Part shown: positions 1 to 8,625 of the stretch, piece after piece
How positions within the stretch are numbered: the first letter of the stretch is position 1
How the letters are laid out: each line of letters begins with the position of its first letter
Assembly (NCBI RefSeq): GCF_028473745.1
Contig: NZ_CP101137.1
Span: forward strand, 2,914,001-2,978,000
Origin: Streptomyces sp. M92
Lineage (GTDB): Bacteria > Actinomycetota > Actinomycetes > Streptomycetales > Streptomycetaceae
Length of the DNA stretch: 64,000 nt
Reading direction: 5' to 3'
The notes under the pieces: generated by a model
Databases searched by the model: none
The model's input: only the letters and a program-made list of their open reading frames with translations
Told to the model about the DNA's origin: nothing
Program-made: the position numbers and the translations under genes

Positions 1-665
1 CTTCTGCTTGGGACCACCCTCCGACGCGACGGTTCTGGGCCTGGCACGTCATGAGTAGTGTCCTCGCAGCTTCAGGTTGGGCAGCCTGTTGGATTCTGCT
101 ACTGAGTATCTCTACCTACACGCCTCAATGGGTGGTGTGGGTTTTCATGCCGTACTTTATCTATGGTCCTTATCGAGTGGCCGCCCAGGTGAAGAACGTC
201 CTCGAAGCGTTGATGATGCGGCGAATTCTTCGTACGTACTCCTGGCGAATCATGTGTGACGTGCCGCGGGGTATTATCGATCGACCAGAGGTGGAGGGTA
301 GTCAATTCGGATGGTTTGAGTTCCCCAATCCGGCGCGTGAGGATCAGTGGCTTCCCATGGTTTTCTCGACACACCTCCGCACTCGGTGGTGGGTCAGACG
401 CATGGTTCCTCATGCGAACTCTCGCTCGAAGGCGGAAATCGAAACTGTTTGGTTTGCCGGTGACTGTCGTTTCGTTGGGGTTGTGGCTGCTCCCGCTGGG
501 AAGGGCACCACACCGCGACGCCTGCACATTGTCGAGCAGCGAATCGGTGAGCGGAGTGGTCAGCGGTTCAGTGACTGGTGCGCGACGGCAGATGACATCG
601 AGCGGGGCCGACGCGCGGGCGTACGCCCGGTCGCTCCTCGCACCGCGGAGAGAAGGTTGCCGTGA
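1..665 (+). CDS. Membrane-anchored protein of unknown function, 5' end outside window
   Basis: Not recognised. The frame is open from the left edge of the window (readable from base 3) through an internal ATG at 51 to a TGA at 663-665, so the true start may lie upstream. Just after the ATG come two hydrophobic stretches (about residues 5-20 and 24-40), suggesting membrane insertion, followed by a soluble Arg- and Trp-rich part with WFEFPNP and WFAGDCRFVGVV. The next gene starts with GTG inside the stop (GTGA overlap), which is the main reason to prefer this frame over the two others open here. GC is visibly lower than in the rest of the window and codon bias is weak, as in recently acquired Streptomyces genes. 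A role in one envelope process with the next gene is inference only. Confidence 0.55.
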   Translation, partial: SAWDHPPTRRFWAWHVMSSVLAASGWAACWILLLSISTYTPQWVVWVFMPYFIYGPYRVAAQVKNVLEALMMRRILRTYSWRIMCDVPRGIIDRPEVEGSQFGWFEFPNPAREDQWLPMVFSTHLRTRWWVRRMVPHANSRSKAEIETVWFAGDCRFVGVVAAPAGKGTTPRRLHIVEQRIGERSGQRFSDWCATADDIERGRRAGVRPVAPRTAERRLP

Positions 666-1330
666 GCACCCCGCCAATCGTCCTTCACGAGTCCGTCGAA
701 GACCTCTGCGCAGAGCTGTGGTTTGCCGAACCAGCCGGTTTCATGGCACTGCCATTGGACGTCCTGCTTGCCGAGCCTGATTCGTCTGCCGCCGTGATGA
801 TGCAAGAGACTGTCGCTCCCTTGCTCGAATCGATGTCGGATGGCGCAGAGCGCCAACGGTTCATCGCGCAGTTCGCGGCGGGACAGCAGATGTTGGCAGC
901 CCTATGCGAAGCAGGCACCGTCTTTTGCTCGCTGGGCTTGCATCTCGACGACGTCGATTCAACCAAGGCGGGTTCCCCGCTGCTCTCCCTCTTCACCATC
1001 TCATGGCGTGAATCGAGCGTGGCTCCGCGCGGTGTCACAGCGGCGCGGGTGGTCACGTCGGATAAGGGGCGCACACATGTCACCCTCCTCGAACTGCCAT
1101 GCGGGCCGGGTGTTCTGAGCGAGACCACGCTGAAATGTGCCGAAGGAAGTGGCCTCCCGCCGCTTCCCCTCCTCCAGATCCACGCCCACCTCCCCCACCC
1201 CGACTGCACCCGCCTCGCCGTCCTCACCCTCAGCACCACAGCCACCGCCCGGAGGGAGGAGTACCGGGCGATCCTGCGCCAAGTGGTGGAGACGGTCCGT
1301 TTCGAGAAGCCCTTGGGGAACGCCCCGTAA
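662..1330 (+). CDS. Hypothetical protein, coupled to the preceding gene
   Basis: A 222-residue protein of unknown function starting at a GTG that overlaps the preceding stop by four bases, implying translational coupling. It has no signal peptide or membrane segment. The N-terminal third is acidic and helical (ESVEDLCAELWFAEPAGF), the middle has a SLFTISWRESS strand region, and the end is a helix-rich tail (REEYRAILRQVVETVRF). The pattern resembles small two-domain Streptomyces proteins found next to membrane partners, but no family could be named. Base composition rises from the low GC of the first gene toward the chromosomal norm along this gene. Confidence 0.6.
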   Translation: MSTPPIVLHESVEDLCAELWFAEPAGFMALPLDVLLAEPDSSAAVMMQETVAPLLESMSDGAERQRFIAQFAAGQQMLAALCEAGTVFCSLGLHLDDVDSTKAGSPLLSLFTISWRESSVAPRGVTAARVVTSDKGRTHVTLLELPCGPGVLSETTLKCAEGSGLPPLPLLQIHAHLPHPDCTRLAVLTLSTTATARREEYRAILRQVVETVRFEKPLGNAP

Positions 1331-1371
1331 AGCGGTTGTCCCCCGCCGGAGGCGCAGGTAGGAAGACCTCC

Positions 1372-2274
1372 ATGACCCCCATGCCTCCCATGACGCCCAA
1401 GACGACCGCCCTCGGCGCCGTGTTCCGCCCCCAGCTTGCCCCCGAGCGGCTGCGTGCCGTCGCTCGTGTCGCCGACGAGGCGGGGCTGGAGGAGTTGTGG
1501 CTCTGGGAGGACTGTTTCCGTGAGGGTGGGATCTCCACCGCCGCCGCCGCGCTCGCGTGGACCGAGAGGGTGCGGGTCGGGGTCGGGCTGTTGCCCGTGC
1601 CCCTGCGGAACGTGGCGATCACCGCGATGGAGGCTGCCACTCTGCACCGGATGTTCCCCGGCCGCGCGATCCTCGGCGTCGGCCACGGTGTACAGGACTG
1701 GATGGGGCAGGTCGGGGCGCGGGTGGAGTCGCCCGTCACCTTGCTGAGGGAGCATCTTCTCGCCCTGCGGGCCCTGTTGGCGGGGGAGCGGGTGACGACC
1801 GAGGGGCGGTACGTCCGGCTCGACGGCGTGGCGCTGGACTGGCCGCCGGGAGAGGGCGTCGAGGTACTCGCCGGGGCCACCGGCCCCCGTTCGCTGCGGC
1901 TGGCCGGTGAGGCCGCCGACGGGACCGTTCTCACCGCGTCGACCCCGCCGGACGGCGTACGCCGGGCCCGGCGGCTGATCGACGAGGGGCGTGCGGCGGC
2001 CGGGCGGACACAGGCGCACAAGGTGGTCGTCTATCTACTCGCCGCCACCGGGGCCGGCGCCCACGAGCGGTTGCGGGCCGAGCTGGTCGCCGAGGGGGAC
2101 GACGGGGTTCCGGGGCTTGGTGTGGCCGGGGACGCGGAGGCCGTTGCCGCGGCCGTACGGCGGTTGGCCGAGGCTGGCGCGGACTCCGTGATTCTCCAGC
2201 CGACGGGCGACGAGCCGGACCCGGAGGGCTTCGTACGGTTCGCCGCCGAAGAGGTCCGCCCCTTGGTGGCGTAG
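1372..2274 (+). CDS. LLM-class (luciferase-like) F420-dependent oxidoreductase
   Basis: A 300-residue member of the luciferase-like monooxygenase/F420-dependent oxidoreductase superfamily (TIM-barrel hydride-transfer enzymes that use F420 or FMN). Support: the N-terminal ADEAGLEELWLWED segment, then TERVRVGVGLLPVPLRN, the GRAILGVGHGVQDWMGQVG loop typical of the family's cofactor pocket, and a C-terminal EAGADSVILQPTG strand. The ATG at 1372 follows AGGAAG at good spacing; ATGs at 1381 and 1390 are possible alternatives. Substrate unknown. The methyltransferase gene begins 75 bp downstream on the same strand and may be co-transcribed. Confidence 0.88.
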   Translation: MTPMPPMTPKTTALGAVFRPQLAPERLRAVARVADEAGLEELWLWEDCFREGGISTAAAALAWTERVRVGVGLLPVPLRNVAITAMEAATLHRMFPGRAILGVGHGVQDWMGQVGARVESPVTLLREHLLALRALLAGERVTTEGRYVRLDGVALDWPPGEGVEVLAGATGPRSLRLAGEAADGTVLTASTPPDGVRRARRLIDEGRAAAGRTQAHKVVVYLLAATGAGAHERLRAELVAEGDDGVPGLGVAGDAEAVAAAVRRLAEAGADSVILQPTGDEPDPEGFVRFAAEEVRPLVA

Positions 2275-2348
2275 ACATCGTCGCCCTCCCCTCCCCTCTC
2301 CTCCCCTCGGCCGTTCCCCGCTCGCACCGACACACCGATAGGACCCCC

Positions 2349-3140
2349 ATGGCACCCCCAGCCTCCCGCGCCTTCGACGACCTCGTGACCGAAGGCGCCG
2401 CCGTCCCCACCGAAGGGTGGGACTTCTCCTGGTTCGAGGGGCGGGCCACCGAGGCGCGGCCTTCCTGGGGGTACGCCCGTGCCATGGGCGGGCGGCTCGC
2501 CGGGGCCGGTGCCGTGCTGGACGTGCAGACCGGGGGAGGGGAGGTGCTGGACTTCGCCCTCGGGGCAGCGGCGCCCGCGCGGCCCGGCCTCCTCGTCGCC
2601 ACCGAAGGGTGGCCGCCCAACGTCGCGAAGGCCACCGAACTGCTCCGCCCCCGCGGCGTCCCCGTGGTCGCCTCGCCCGACGACGAGCCCTTCCCCTTCG
2701 CCGACGGGGCTTTCGACCTCGTCGTGAGCCGGCATCCCGTCGTGCCGCACTGGTCGGAGATCGCCCGGGTCCTCGCGCCCGGCGGTACGTACTTCGCCCA
2801 GCACGTCGGTCCGGCCAGCGTGTTCGAGGTCATCGAGTTCTTTCTCGGGCCGCAGCCGGAGGAGAACCGGAACCATCGCCACCCTGACCGCGAACGGGCC
2901 GGCGCCGAGGGGGCCGGGCTGGAGGTCGTCGATCTGCGGGTGGAGCGGTTGCGGATGGAGTTCCATGACGTCGGGGCCGTCGTCCACTTCCTGCGCAAGG
3001 TCGTGTGGATGGTCCCGGGGTTCACCGTCGAGGCCTACCGGGACCGGCTGCTGGAGATGCACGAGCGCATCGAGGCGGAGGGGCCCTTCGTGGCCCACAG
3101 CGCACGGCACCTCTTCGAGGTCCGGAAGCCGCGGCAGTAG
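2349..3140 (+). CDS. Class I SAM-dependent methyltransferase
   Basis: A 263-residue cytosolic methyltransferase. The SAM-binding motif I is recognisable but altered (AVLDVQTGGGEVLDF in place of the usual D-x-G-x-G-x-G), followed by an acidic strand end (LVATEGW), DLVVSRHPV in the motif II/III region and VLAPGGTYFAQHVG, the usual post-motif loop of these enzymes. The C-terminal half (EFHDVGAVVHFLRKVVW) is typical of small-molecule methyltransferases. Substrate cannot be inferred. The ATG lies at the end of a C-rich leader without a strong Shine-Dalgarno. Read-through from the oxidoreductase 75 bp upstream is possible. Confidence 0.88.
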   Translation: MAPPASRAFDDLVTEGAAVPTEGWDFSWFEGRATEARPSWGYARAMGGRLAGAGAVLDVQTGGGEVLDFALGAAAPARPGLLVATEGWPPNVAKATELLRPRGVPVVASPDDEPFPFADGAFDLVVSRHPVVPHWSEIARVLAPGGTYFAQHVGPASVFEVIEFFLGPQPEENRNHRHPDRERAGAEGAGLEVVDLRVERLRMEFHDVGAVVHFLRKVVWMVPGFTVEAYRDRLLEMHERIEAEGPFVAHSARHLFEVRKPRQ

Positions 3141-3147
3141 GGAGCCA

Positions 3148-3193
3148 CGGGGAGGAGCGACGGGGAGGAGCGACGGAGAGGAGCGACGGGGAG
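3148..3193. repeat. Tandem 13-bp repeat
   Basis: Three full copies and a partial fourth of CGGGGAGGAGCGA (third copy with one change) lie right after the methyltransferase stop. Non-coding; may be slippage-derived. Confidence 0.85.
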
Positions 3194-3514
3194 TCCCCGG
3201 CGTCGCCGATGGTCCGTACGTCCGTCAGGGGCGGGCCGTCGACCCGGATGCCGACCCACGACTCCGCCGCGGAGGGGACCCGGGTGTGGACGCCGGGCAG
3301 CGCGCCGGCCGCTTCGGCGACCGGCGCGCCCGTTCGGGCGGAGTTGGCGAGGAACTGCCGTTCGAGGCATCGTGCGCCCGCTGCCTCCCAAGCGATCGCC
3401 GCCCTCTTCGTCATGAGGCAGCGTCAGGGGAGCGGTAGGCCAGTGAGCGGCCTCGACGGAATCGGCGGTGGCTTCCGCGGGGGCGGGGTTGTGCGGGATC
3501 TTCTGGGCATACAT
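3170..3514 (-). pseudogene. Possible frameshifted small gene on minus strand
   Basis: An ATG at 3514 has a good ribosome-binding site (GAAGG, about 6 nt upstream) and an AT-rich upstream region with an inverted repeat. Its frame reads about 40 plausible residues (start MYAQKIPHNPAPAEA) and then becomes arginine-rich noise. At the ATG at 3414 the next frame takes over with protein-like sequence (AAIAWEAAGARCLERQFLAN, then AESWVGIRVDGPPLTDV). The switch suggests one gene broken by a frameshift, or two tiny overlapping genes. No family recognised. The left end is arbitrary, since the second frame runs on into the antisense of the methyltransferase. Confidence 0.3.
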
Positions 3515-3694
3515 GGCGCACCTTCGCAAATATCCGTGAATATTCTGTGCCTGGAGGGAGGGTGCGGAATCCTCCGGCGATCCTCACGGGGTTTCCACAT
3601 CGTTATTCATCGTTGCCCTTACCGCGTCGAATCTGCCCGGTCCGATCACGTAAGTTCGGTGCCAGGTAGTTCGCGTGAGCAAAGCTGCGCGTGT

Positions 3695-3727
3695 GGCACC
3701 GCGCAGTGGAGGGGGCTGCGCGGTGCC
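3695..3727. terminator. Perfect 12-bp hairpin without T-tract
   Basis: GGCACCGCGCAG and its exact complement flank a 9-nt loop. No run of T follows. In Streptomyces such GC-rich hairpins often terminate or stabilise transcripts. The transcript involved is unknown. Confidence 0.5.
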
Positions 3728-4004
3728 TGGTCAAGCGAGGGTTCGCCGGTGAGGTCACCCGGTGGGGGGAAGCGCGGGCGGTCCGCCGTGCGGGCGCCGG
3801 TGTGCGCGGGGCGTTGCCAGGTCGCCCCTCCGGTGCGCCGGGGCGCGGTTTTCTGTCTCCCGTCCGCTCTGTTCCGGCCATGATTCACGGCGGAATGAGT
3901 GCTTCCATGCCTACCCGGGCGTTGCCGGGCGATTTCGGAGAGTAGTTGTGGCATGCCGATGCACACGACATCCCTTACGAAGGGTTATGGTGGAAACCCC
4001 CCCT

Positions 4005-4048
4005 CGGGCCGGTCCGTCTCCCCCCCCCCACGGACCGGCCCGTTTTTT
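4005..4048 (+). terminator. Intrinsic terminator, no assigned upstream gene
   Basis: A 13-bp perfect stem (CGGGCCGGTCCGT and its complement) with a 12-nt C-rich loop is followed directly by six T residues, a textbook + strand terminator. No gene lies within 800 bp upstream on the + strand, so it either closes a small RNA or attenuates the phoH leader. Confidence 0.8.
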
Positions 4049-4450
4049 CTGCCCGCATTCGGCGGGGTCTCCCGGCGGGGTCGCCCGGCGGACGCCCGAG
4101 GGGCGCGCGTCATGAGGAGTTCACCGGTGCGTCGTCCTGTGCCGGGGCATGGCGGCGCTTGTTCGAGGGCATAAACCAAGCAGGTCGACGCCCGAACCAC
4201 GGGTGTCGTATCTCAGCGGACGGCACGGAGCCGTCCGCCCGGGAGGCCCTTTGCACCAGCCCCACCGTGCGGTCACGGCACGGAAGACGCGGCGGAGGGC
4301 CGGTTCGCGGCCCGCGCCCGTCCGGGGCGGCCGTCGACCGGCCGACTCGTCAGTGCAGGGCGGCCGTCGGCCGGCCGGTTCGTTCCCGCTCTCCCGGCCC
4401 AGCGTCCACTCCGTCGCTCCCCGACCTCATCCGAGGGGGTACGTCCTTCC

Positions 4451-5776
4451 GTGGTGACCAGCGCAAAGCGCCACAAGCCAGACAGGCGCACCTACGTACT
4501 CGACACCAGCGTCCTGCTGGCCGACCCGAACGCCCTGAACCGCTTCGACGAGCACGAGGTCGTGCTCCCCATCGTCGTGGTGACGGAGCTGGAGGCCAAG
4601 CGGCACCATCCCGAACTCGGTTACTTCGCCCGGCAGGCCCTGCGCCTGCTCGACGAGTTCCGGGTGCGGCACGGTCGCCTCGACGCCCCCATCCCGATCG
4701 GTGATCTCGGCGGGACCGTCCGTGTCGAGCTCAACCACTCGGACCCCAGCGTGCTGCCCACCGGCTACCGCCTGGGGGACAACGACTCCCGCATCCTCGC
4801 GGTCGCCCGAAACCTCCAGGCGGAGGGATACGACGTCACCGTCGTGTCCAAGGACCTCCCCCTGAGGATCAAGGCGTCCTCCGTCGGCCTGCTCGCCGAG
4901 GAGTACCGCGCCGAGCTCGCCATCACGGACGCCTCCGGCTGGACCGGCATGTCCGAACTGACGCTGCCCGGCGAGCAGGTGGACATCCTCTTCGAGGAGG
5001 GGCGGGTCTACGTCCCCGAGGCCGCCGAGCTGCCCGTGCACACCGGGCTGACCATCCAGTCGGAGCGCGGCAAGGCCCTCGGCCGGGTCACGCCCGACGG
5101 CAGCGTCCGCGTGGTGCGCGGCGACCGCGAGGCGTTCGGCATCAAGGGCCGCAGCGCCGAGCAGCGGATCGCGCTCGACCTGCTCCTCGATCCGGACGTC
5201 GGGATCGTGTCGATGGGCGGCCGGGCCGGCACCGGCAAGTCGGCGCTGGCGCTGTGCGCGGGGCTGGAGGCGGTGCTTGAGCGGCGGCAGCACCAGAAGG
5301 TGATGGTCTTCCGGCCGCTGTACGCGGTGGGCGGGCAGGAACTCGGCTACCTGCCCGGCTCCGAGGCCGAGAAGATGAGCCCCTGGGCGCAGGCGGTCTT
5401 CGACACGCTGTCGGCGGTCACCAGCCGGGAGGTCATCGAGGAGGTGACCGCGCGCGGGATGCTGGAGGTGTTGCCGCTCACCCACATCCGGGGGCGCTCG
5501 CTGCACGACGCGTTCGTGATCGTGGACGAGGCCCAGTCGCTGGAGCGGAACGTCCTGCTGACCGTGCTCTCCCGCGTCGGGGCCAACTCGCGGGTCGTGC
5601 TGACCCACGACGTCGCACAGCGGGACAACCTGCGGGTGGGGCGGTACGACGGTGTCGTCGCCGTCGTCGAGAAGCTGAAGGGGCATCCGCTCTTCGCGCA
5701 CGTCACCCTGACCCGGTCCGAGCGGTCGCAGATCGCGGCACTCGTGACCGAAATGCTGGAGGACGGCCACATCTGA
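4451..5776 (+). CDS. phoH: PhoH-family ATPase fused to an N-terminal PIN domain (PhoH2 type)
   Basis: A 441-residue two-domain protein. Residues about 13-150 form a PIN nuclease domain ([11 protein letters not shown] with the metal-binding Asp18, then a conserved acidic VTELEAK). The C-terminal PhoH ATPase carries Walker A GTGKS at residues 260-264 and Walker B VIVDEAQS at Asp359-Glu360. PIN-PhoH fusions of the mycobacterial PhoH2 type are described as RNA helicase-ribonucleases, so cytosolic RNA turnover is the likely role. The GTG start follows GAGGGGG at slightly long spacing. The gene is monocistronic, with about 400 bp of non-coding sequence on each side. Confidence 0.9.
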   Translation: MVTSAKRHKPDRRTYVLDTSVLLADPNALNRFDEHEVVLPIVVVTELEAKRHHPELGYFARQALRLLDEFRVRHGRLDAPIPIGDLGGTVRVELNHSDPSVLPTGYRLGDNDSRILAVARNLQAEGYDVTVVSKDLPLRIKASSVGLLAEEYRAELAITDASGWTGMSELTLPGEQVDILFEEGRVYVPEAAELPVHTGLTIQSERGKALGRVTPDGSVRVVRGDREAFGIKGRSAEQRIALDLLLDPDVGIVSMGGRAGTGKSALALCAGLEAVLERRQHQKVMVFRPLYAVGGQELGYLPGSEAEKMSPWAQAVFDTLSAVTSREVIEEVTARGMLEVLPLTHIRGRSLHDAFVIVDEAQSLERNVLLTVLSRVGANSRVVLTHDVAQRDNLRVGRYDGVVAVVEKLKGHPLFAHVTLTRSERSQIAALVTEMLEDGHI

Positions 5777-6178
5777 GGCATGACGCGTGACGTGGGCGCC
5801 GTCCGGAAGGCGAAGAGCCTAGCCGGGCGGCGCCTCGGCGTGTGTGGCTTTCCGAGAATCCCCTGGGCCAAACGAGATGTGAGCTTTCACACGCAACACA
5901 GAATTGCCTCACCCCGTCGGGTTACGGCAGAGTCTCGTTCCTGTCAGGCCCCGCATACGACACAGCTGTATCCCCAGCGGTACGGCAGCACGACAGAAGC
6001 ACCAGTCTCAACTCCATAGCAGCGTCGTATGCCGCCCGAGCACCACGCGGCGCTCCCTCCACGGGGAGTTGTCCACCGGGCCCGTGCCTCCCGTGACCCG
6101 TAGTTGGGGAGGCCAGTGTCAGGGGCACGATTGCGTCCGCGAGGGTCACCGAAGCGGGCGATGCTGGAAGGAAACCGT
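5777..6178. other. Regulatory region upstream of the transglycosylase-like gene
   Basis: A 402-bp gap, less GC-rich than the coding flanks, holding the phoH 3' end and the leader of the secreted transglycosylase gene. It contains the palindrome at 5878-5891 and several short hairpin-forming blocks, including one around 6031-6080. I looked for the conserved core of the ydaO-type c-di-AMP riboswitch that precedes some Streptomyces wall-hydrolase genes and could not align it. No small gene seen. Confidence 0.5.
5878..5891. promoter_or_regulatory. Candidate Crp-type site TGTGA-N4-TCACA
   Basis: TGTGAGCTTTCACA is a perfect palindrome and contains GTG-N6-CAC, the core reported for Streptomyces Crp. 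It lies 288 bp upstream of the transglycosylase start, which is far, so function is uncertain. Confidence 0.3.
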
Positions 6179-6874
6179 GTGAGCCGGATCTCGGTCCGGG
6201 GATTCGCAGTGGCCTCGGCCACGGCGGTCACCGCTGTCGGAAGTGTCGTCGGCGTTGCCTCGGGCAGCACCGCGCAGAACAACGACGCGGAAGCCACCGC
6301 AGCCGGCACGACGCTGCTTGCGGACATCCCCATGGGCGAGCAGGCGCAGGTGCAGACCGCGTCACTGACGCAGCAGGCCGACGTGCAGGCCATCGCCGCG
6401 GACGCGAGCGCCAAGAAGGACGCGGAGGAAGCGGCCCGCAAGGCAGCCGCCGAGACCGCCGTGGCCAAGCAGGAGAAGGCCAAGAAGGCGGCCGAGGAGG
6501 CCAAGAAGCGCGAGGCGGAGAAGGAAGCGGCCAGCCGCGACGCCCAGCGCGAGGCCACCAGCTTCTCCGTCCAGAGCTCCTACAGCATCAGCCAGATCCA
6601 GGCGATGGCCCGTCAGATGGTGCCGAGCGGCCAGTGGCAGTGCTTCAGCAACATCGTGGACCACGAGTCCAGCTGGAACTACAAGGCCGTCAACCCCTCC
6701 TCCGGTGCCTACGGCCTCTTCCAGGCCCTCCCGGCCGGCAAGTACGCCTCGGCGGGCGCCGACTGGCGGACCAACCCGGCCACCCAGATCAAGTGGGGCC
6801 TCAACTACATGGACAACCGCTACGGCAGCCCGTGCGACGCCTGGGCCTTCTGGCAGGCCAACCACTGGTACTGA
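6179..6874 (+). CDS. Secreted lytic-transglycosylase-like protein
   Basis: A 231-residue exported protein. The GTG at 6179 follows GGAAGG at good spacing; the longer upstream reading lacks a site and would bury the signal peptide. An N-terminal signal region (RGFAVASATAVTAVGSVVGVASG) is followed by an Ala/Lys/Glu-rich coiled coil (about residues 75-120, many KKAAEEAKKRE blocks) and a C-terminal SLT-like domain. That domain has the putative catalytic Glu in DHESSWN, the YGLFQAL segment and a likely disulphide between WQC and SPC. This architecture matches actinobacterial transglycosylase or aggregation-promoting-factor proteins acting on peptidoglycan. Monocistronic, closed by a strong terminator. 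Confidence 0.85.
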   Translation: MSRISVRGFAVASATAVTAVGSVVGVASGSTAQNNDAEATAAGTTLLADIPMGEQAQVQTASLTQQADVQAIAADASAKKDAEEAARKAAAETAVAKQEKAKKAAEEAKKREAEKEAASRDAQREATSFSVQSSYSISQIQAMARQMVPSGQWQCFSNIVDHESSWNYKAVNPSSGAYGLFQALPAGKYASAGADWRTNPATQIKWGLNYMDNRYGSPCDAWAFWQANHWY

Positions 6875-6948
6875 GTCCCGCCCGGTTCCGTCCGGTTCCG
6901 TCCGGCACCGCCCGGCACAGACCGGTTGCCCCGTCGCTCAACCTCGCG

Positions 6949-6980
6949 AAGCCCCTCACCGTCCTTCGGTGAGGGGCTTT
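6949..6980 (+). terminator. Intrinsic terminator after transglycosylase gene
   Basis: AAGCCCCTCACCG and its exact complement pair across a TCCTT loop, followed by TT and a GC-rich tail. Confidence 0.8.
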
Positions 6981-7059
6981 CGCGTGCCCGCGAGGTACGG
7001 TCGGACCGAAACGACTCCAGGGGGGAGTGGTGGGGAAAGACGGGGGAAGAGGACGGATC

Positions 7060-8529
7060 ATGTCGCGAGTGCCAGGGTGGCTCGGCCGGCTCGGCGCCGG
7101 ACTGACGCAGATGAGCGAGCGGTTGGAGCAGCGCCGCGAGGAGGCGCGGGGAGAGGGCCCCGACGGCGAACCGTCACCGGCCGCCCACCACGCGCCGACG
7201 TCGCGGCAGGACCCGTCCCCGGAGCACGCCACCGCACCGCAGCACCAGCTCGTGGCCCAGAGCCGTCCCGATCCCGCGCAGGCCGTCCCCTGGGGCGTAC
7301 GGGTCGCGGCGGAGGCCGGGTGGCGGCTGTTGGTCCTGGCGGGGACCGTGTGGGTGCTGATGCGGGTGATCAGCGCGGTCCAGCTGGTGGTGCTGGCGTT
7401 CGTGGCCGCGCTGCTGATCACGGCGCTGCTCCAGCCGACCGTGGCACGGCTGCGGCGGCTCGGGGTGCCGCGGGGGCCGGCCACCGCGCTCACCGCGATC
7501 CTCGGGTTCGTGGTGATGGGGCTGATCGGCTGGTTCGTGACCTGGCAGGTCATGGAGAACATCGACAACCTCTCCGACCAGGTCCAGGACGGCATCGACG
7601 AGCTGCGCAACTGGCTGCTGAACAGCCCCTTCCACGTCACCGACAAGCAGATCAACGAGATCGCCAAGAACCTGCGCGAGGCGGTCGGCGCCAACACCGA
7701 CCAGATAACGTCCGCCGGTCTGGAGGGCGTCACGGTCGTCGTCGAGGCGCTCACCGGCATCCTGCTGGCCGCGTTCTCGACGCTCTTCCTGCTCTACGAC
7801 GGCAAGCGCATCTGGCAGTGGACGCTGAAGCTGGTGCCGGCGGCGGCCCGGCCGGGCGTGGCCGGTGCCGGCCCGCGCGCGTGGCGGACGCTGACCGCGT
7901 ACGTGCGCGGCACGGTGATCGTGGCGCTGATCGACGCCATCTTCATCGGTCTCGGCATCTACTTCCTGGACGTGCCGATGGCCGTCCCGCTGGCCGTGTT
8001 CATCTTCCTGTTCGCCTTCATCCCGCTGGTCGGCGCGGTGATCTCGGGAGCGCTCGCGGTGGTCGTGGCGCTGGTGACGCAGGGCGTGTTCGCGGCCGTC
8101 ATGACGCTCGTCGTGGTGCTGGCGGTGCAGCAGATCGAGGGGCACATCCTCCAGCCGTTCATCCTGGGGCGCGCGGTGCGGGTCCATCCGCTGGCGGTGG
8201 TGCTGTCGGTGGCCACGGGCGGCATGGTGGCCGGCATCGGCGGCGCGGTGGTCGCCGTACCGCTGGTGGCGGTGACGAACACGGTCGTCGGCTATCTGCG
8301 GGCGTACTCCCGGGAGGCCGCGGTACGACAGGCGCCGAAGCCGCACGGCGCGACGTCCACGCACACGTCCCCGGCGACGTCGGGGGGGTCCGGGGGCTCC
8401 GGGGCCGCGGCGGGCGCGGGCACGGAAGCGCCGGTGAAGGACGTGTCGAGGACCATGACGAAGGACACGGCGAACGACACGGCGAGGGACACGGGAGACG
8501 GGCCGCCCGCGGGCGCCTCACCCGGCTAG
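7060..8529 (+). CDS. AI-2E family (YdiK/PerM-like) permease
   Basis: A 489-residue integral membrane protein. The ATG at 7060 is preceded by AGAGGAC at ideal spacing, whereas the GTGs at 7027 and 7030 lack a site. A charged, probably disordered N-terminus (to about residue 85) leads into two membrane segments. A large extracytoplasmic loop (LSDQVQDGIDELRNWLLN) follows, then the clustered C-terminal helices, with VEALTGILLAAFSTLFLLYDG and the EGHILQPFILGRAVRVHP motif typical of the AI-2E family (PF01594). The tail beyond residue 420 is Ser/Gly/Thr/Asp-rich with KDTANDTARD repeats. Substrate unknown; family members have been linked to autoinducer export or Na+/H+ exchange. Confidence 0.88.
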   Translation: MSRVPGWLGRLGAGLTQMSERLEQRREEARGEGPDGEPSPAAHHAPTSRQDPSPEHATAPQHQLVAQSRPDPAQAVPWGVRVAAEAGWRLLVLAGTVWVLMRVISAVQLVVLAFVAALLITALLQPTVARLRRLGVPRGPATALTAILGFVVMGLIGWFVTWQVMENIDNLSDQVQDGIDELRNWLLNSPFHVTDKQINEIAKNLREAVGANTDQITSAGLEGVTVVVEALTGILLAAFSTLFLLYDGKRIWQWTLKLVPAAARPGVAGAGPRAWRTLTAYVRGTVIVALIDAIFIGLGIYFLDVPMAVPLAVFIFLFAFIPLVGAVISGALAVVVALVTQGVFAAVMTLVVVLAVQQIEGHILQPFILGRAVRVHPLAVVLSVATGGMVAGIGGAVVAVPLVAVTNTVVGYLRAYSREAAVRQAPKPHGATSTHTSPATSGGSGGSGAAAGAGTEAPVKDVSRTMTKDTANDTARDTGDGPPAGASPG

Positions 8530-8537
8530 CGGCGACG

Positions 8538-8615
8538 CGACGGGCCCCGCTCACCGACTCGGTGAGCGGGGCCCGTCGTCGTGCGCGCGGCCGCCTCCCG
8601 CTGGGGGAGGCGGCC
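8538..8615. terminator. Two adjacent bidirectional terminator hairpins
   Basis: The first (8538-8578) is a near-perfect 20-bp inverted repeat built on CGGGCCCCGCTCACCGA. The second (8589-8615) pairs GGCCGCCTCCC with GGGAGGCGGCC. They separate the convergent permease and ahpD genes. Confidence 0.85.
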
Positions 8616-8625
8616 CGCACGGGGA

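Larger units (their letters stand above)
3515..4450. other. Long non-coding interval before phoH
   Basis: Over 900 bp with no convincing gene on either strand. It holds an AT-rich segment around 3525-3660, including the inverted repeat AATATCCGTGAATATT at 3529-3544, a perfect 12-bp hairpin at 3695-3727, a strong intrinsic terminator at 4005-4048, and two similar GGCGGCCGTCGRCCGGCCG blocks near 4325-4380. A short + strand reading frame near 3881-3945 has no support. The terminator must end a transcript that starts within this interval, so a small RNA or a phoH leader attenuator is possible. Confidence 0.5.

Noticed and set aside
685..2019. Long minus-strand frame opposite the oxidoreductase
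   Set aside because: Shadow of the + strand LLM oxidoreductase gene, no family match, antisense codon use.
6000..6178. ydaO-type c-di-AMP riboswitch upstream of the transglycosylase gene
   Set aside because: Considered because such switches precede wall-hydrolase genes in Streptomyces, but the conserved core could not be aligned.
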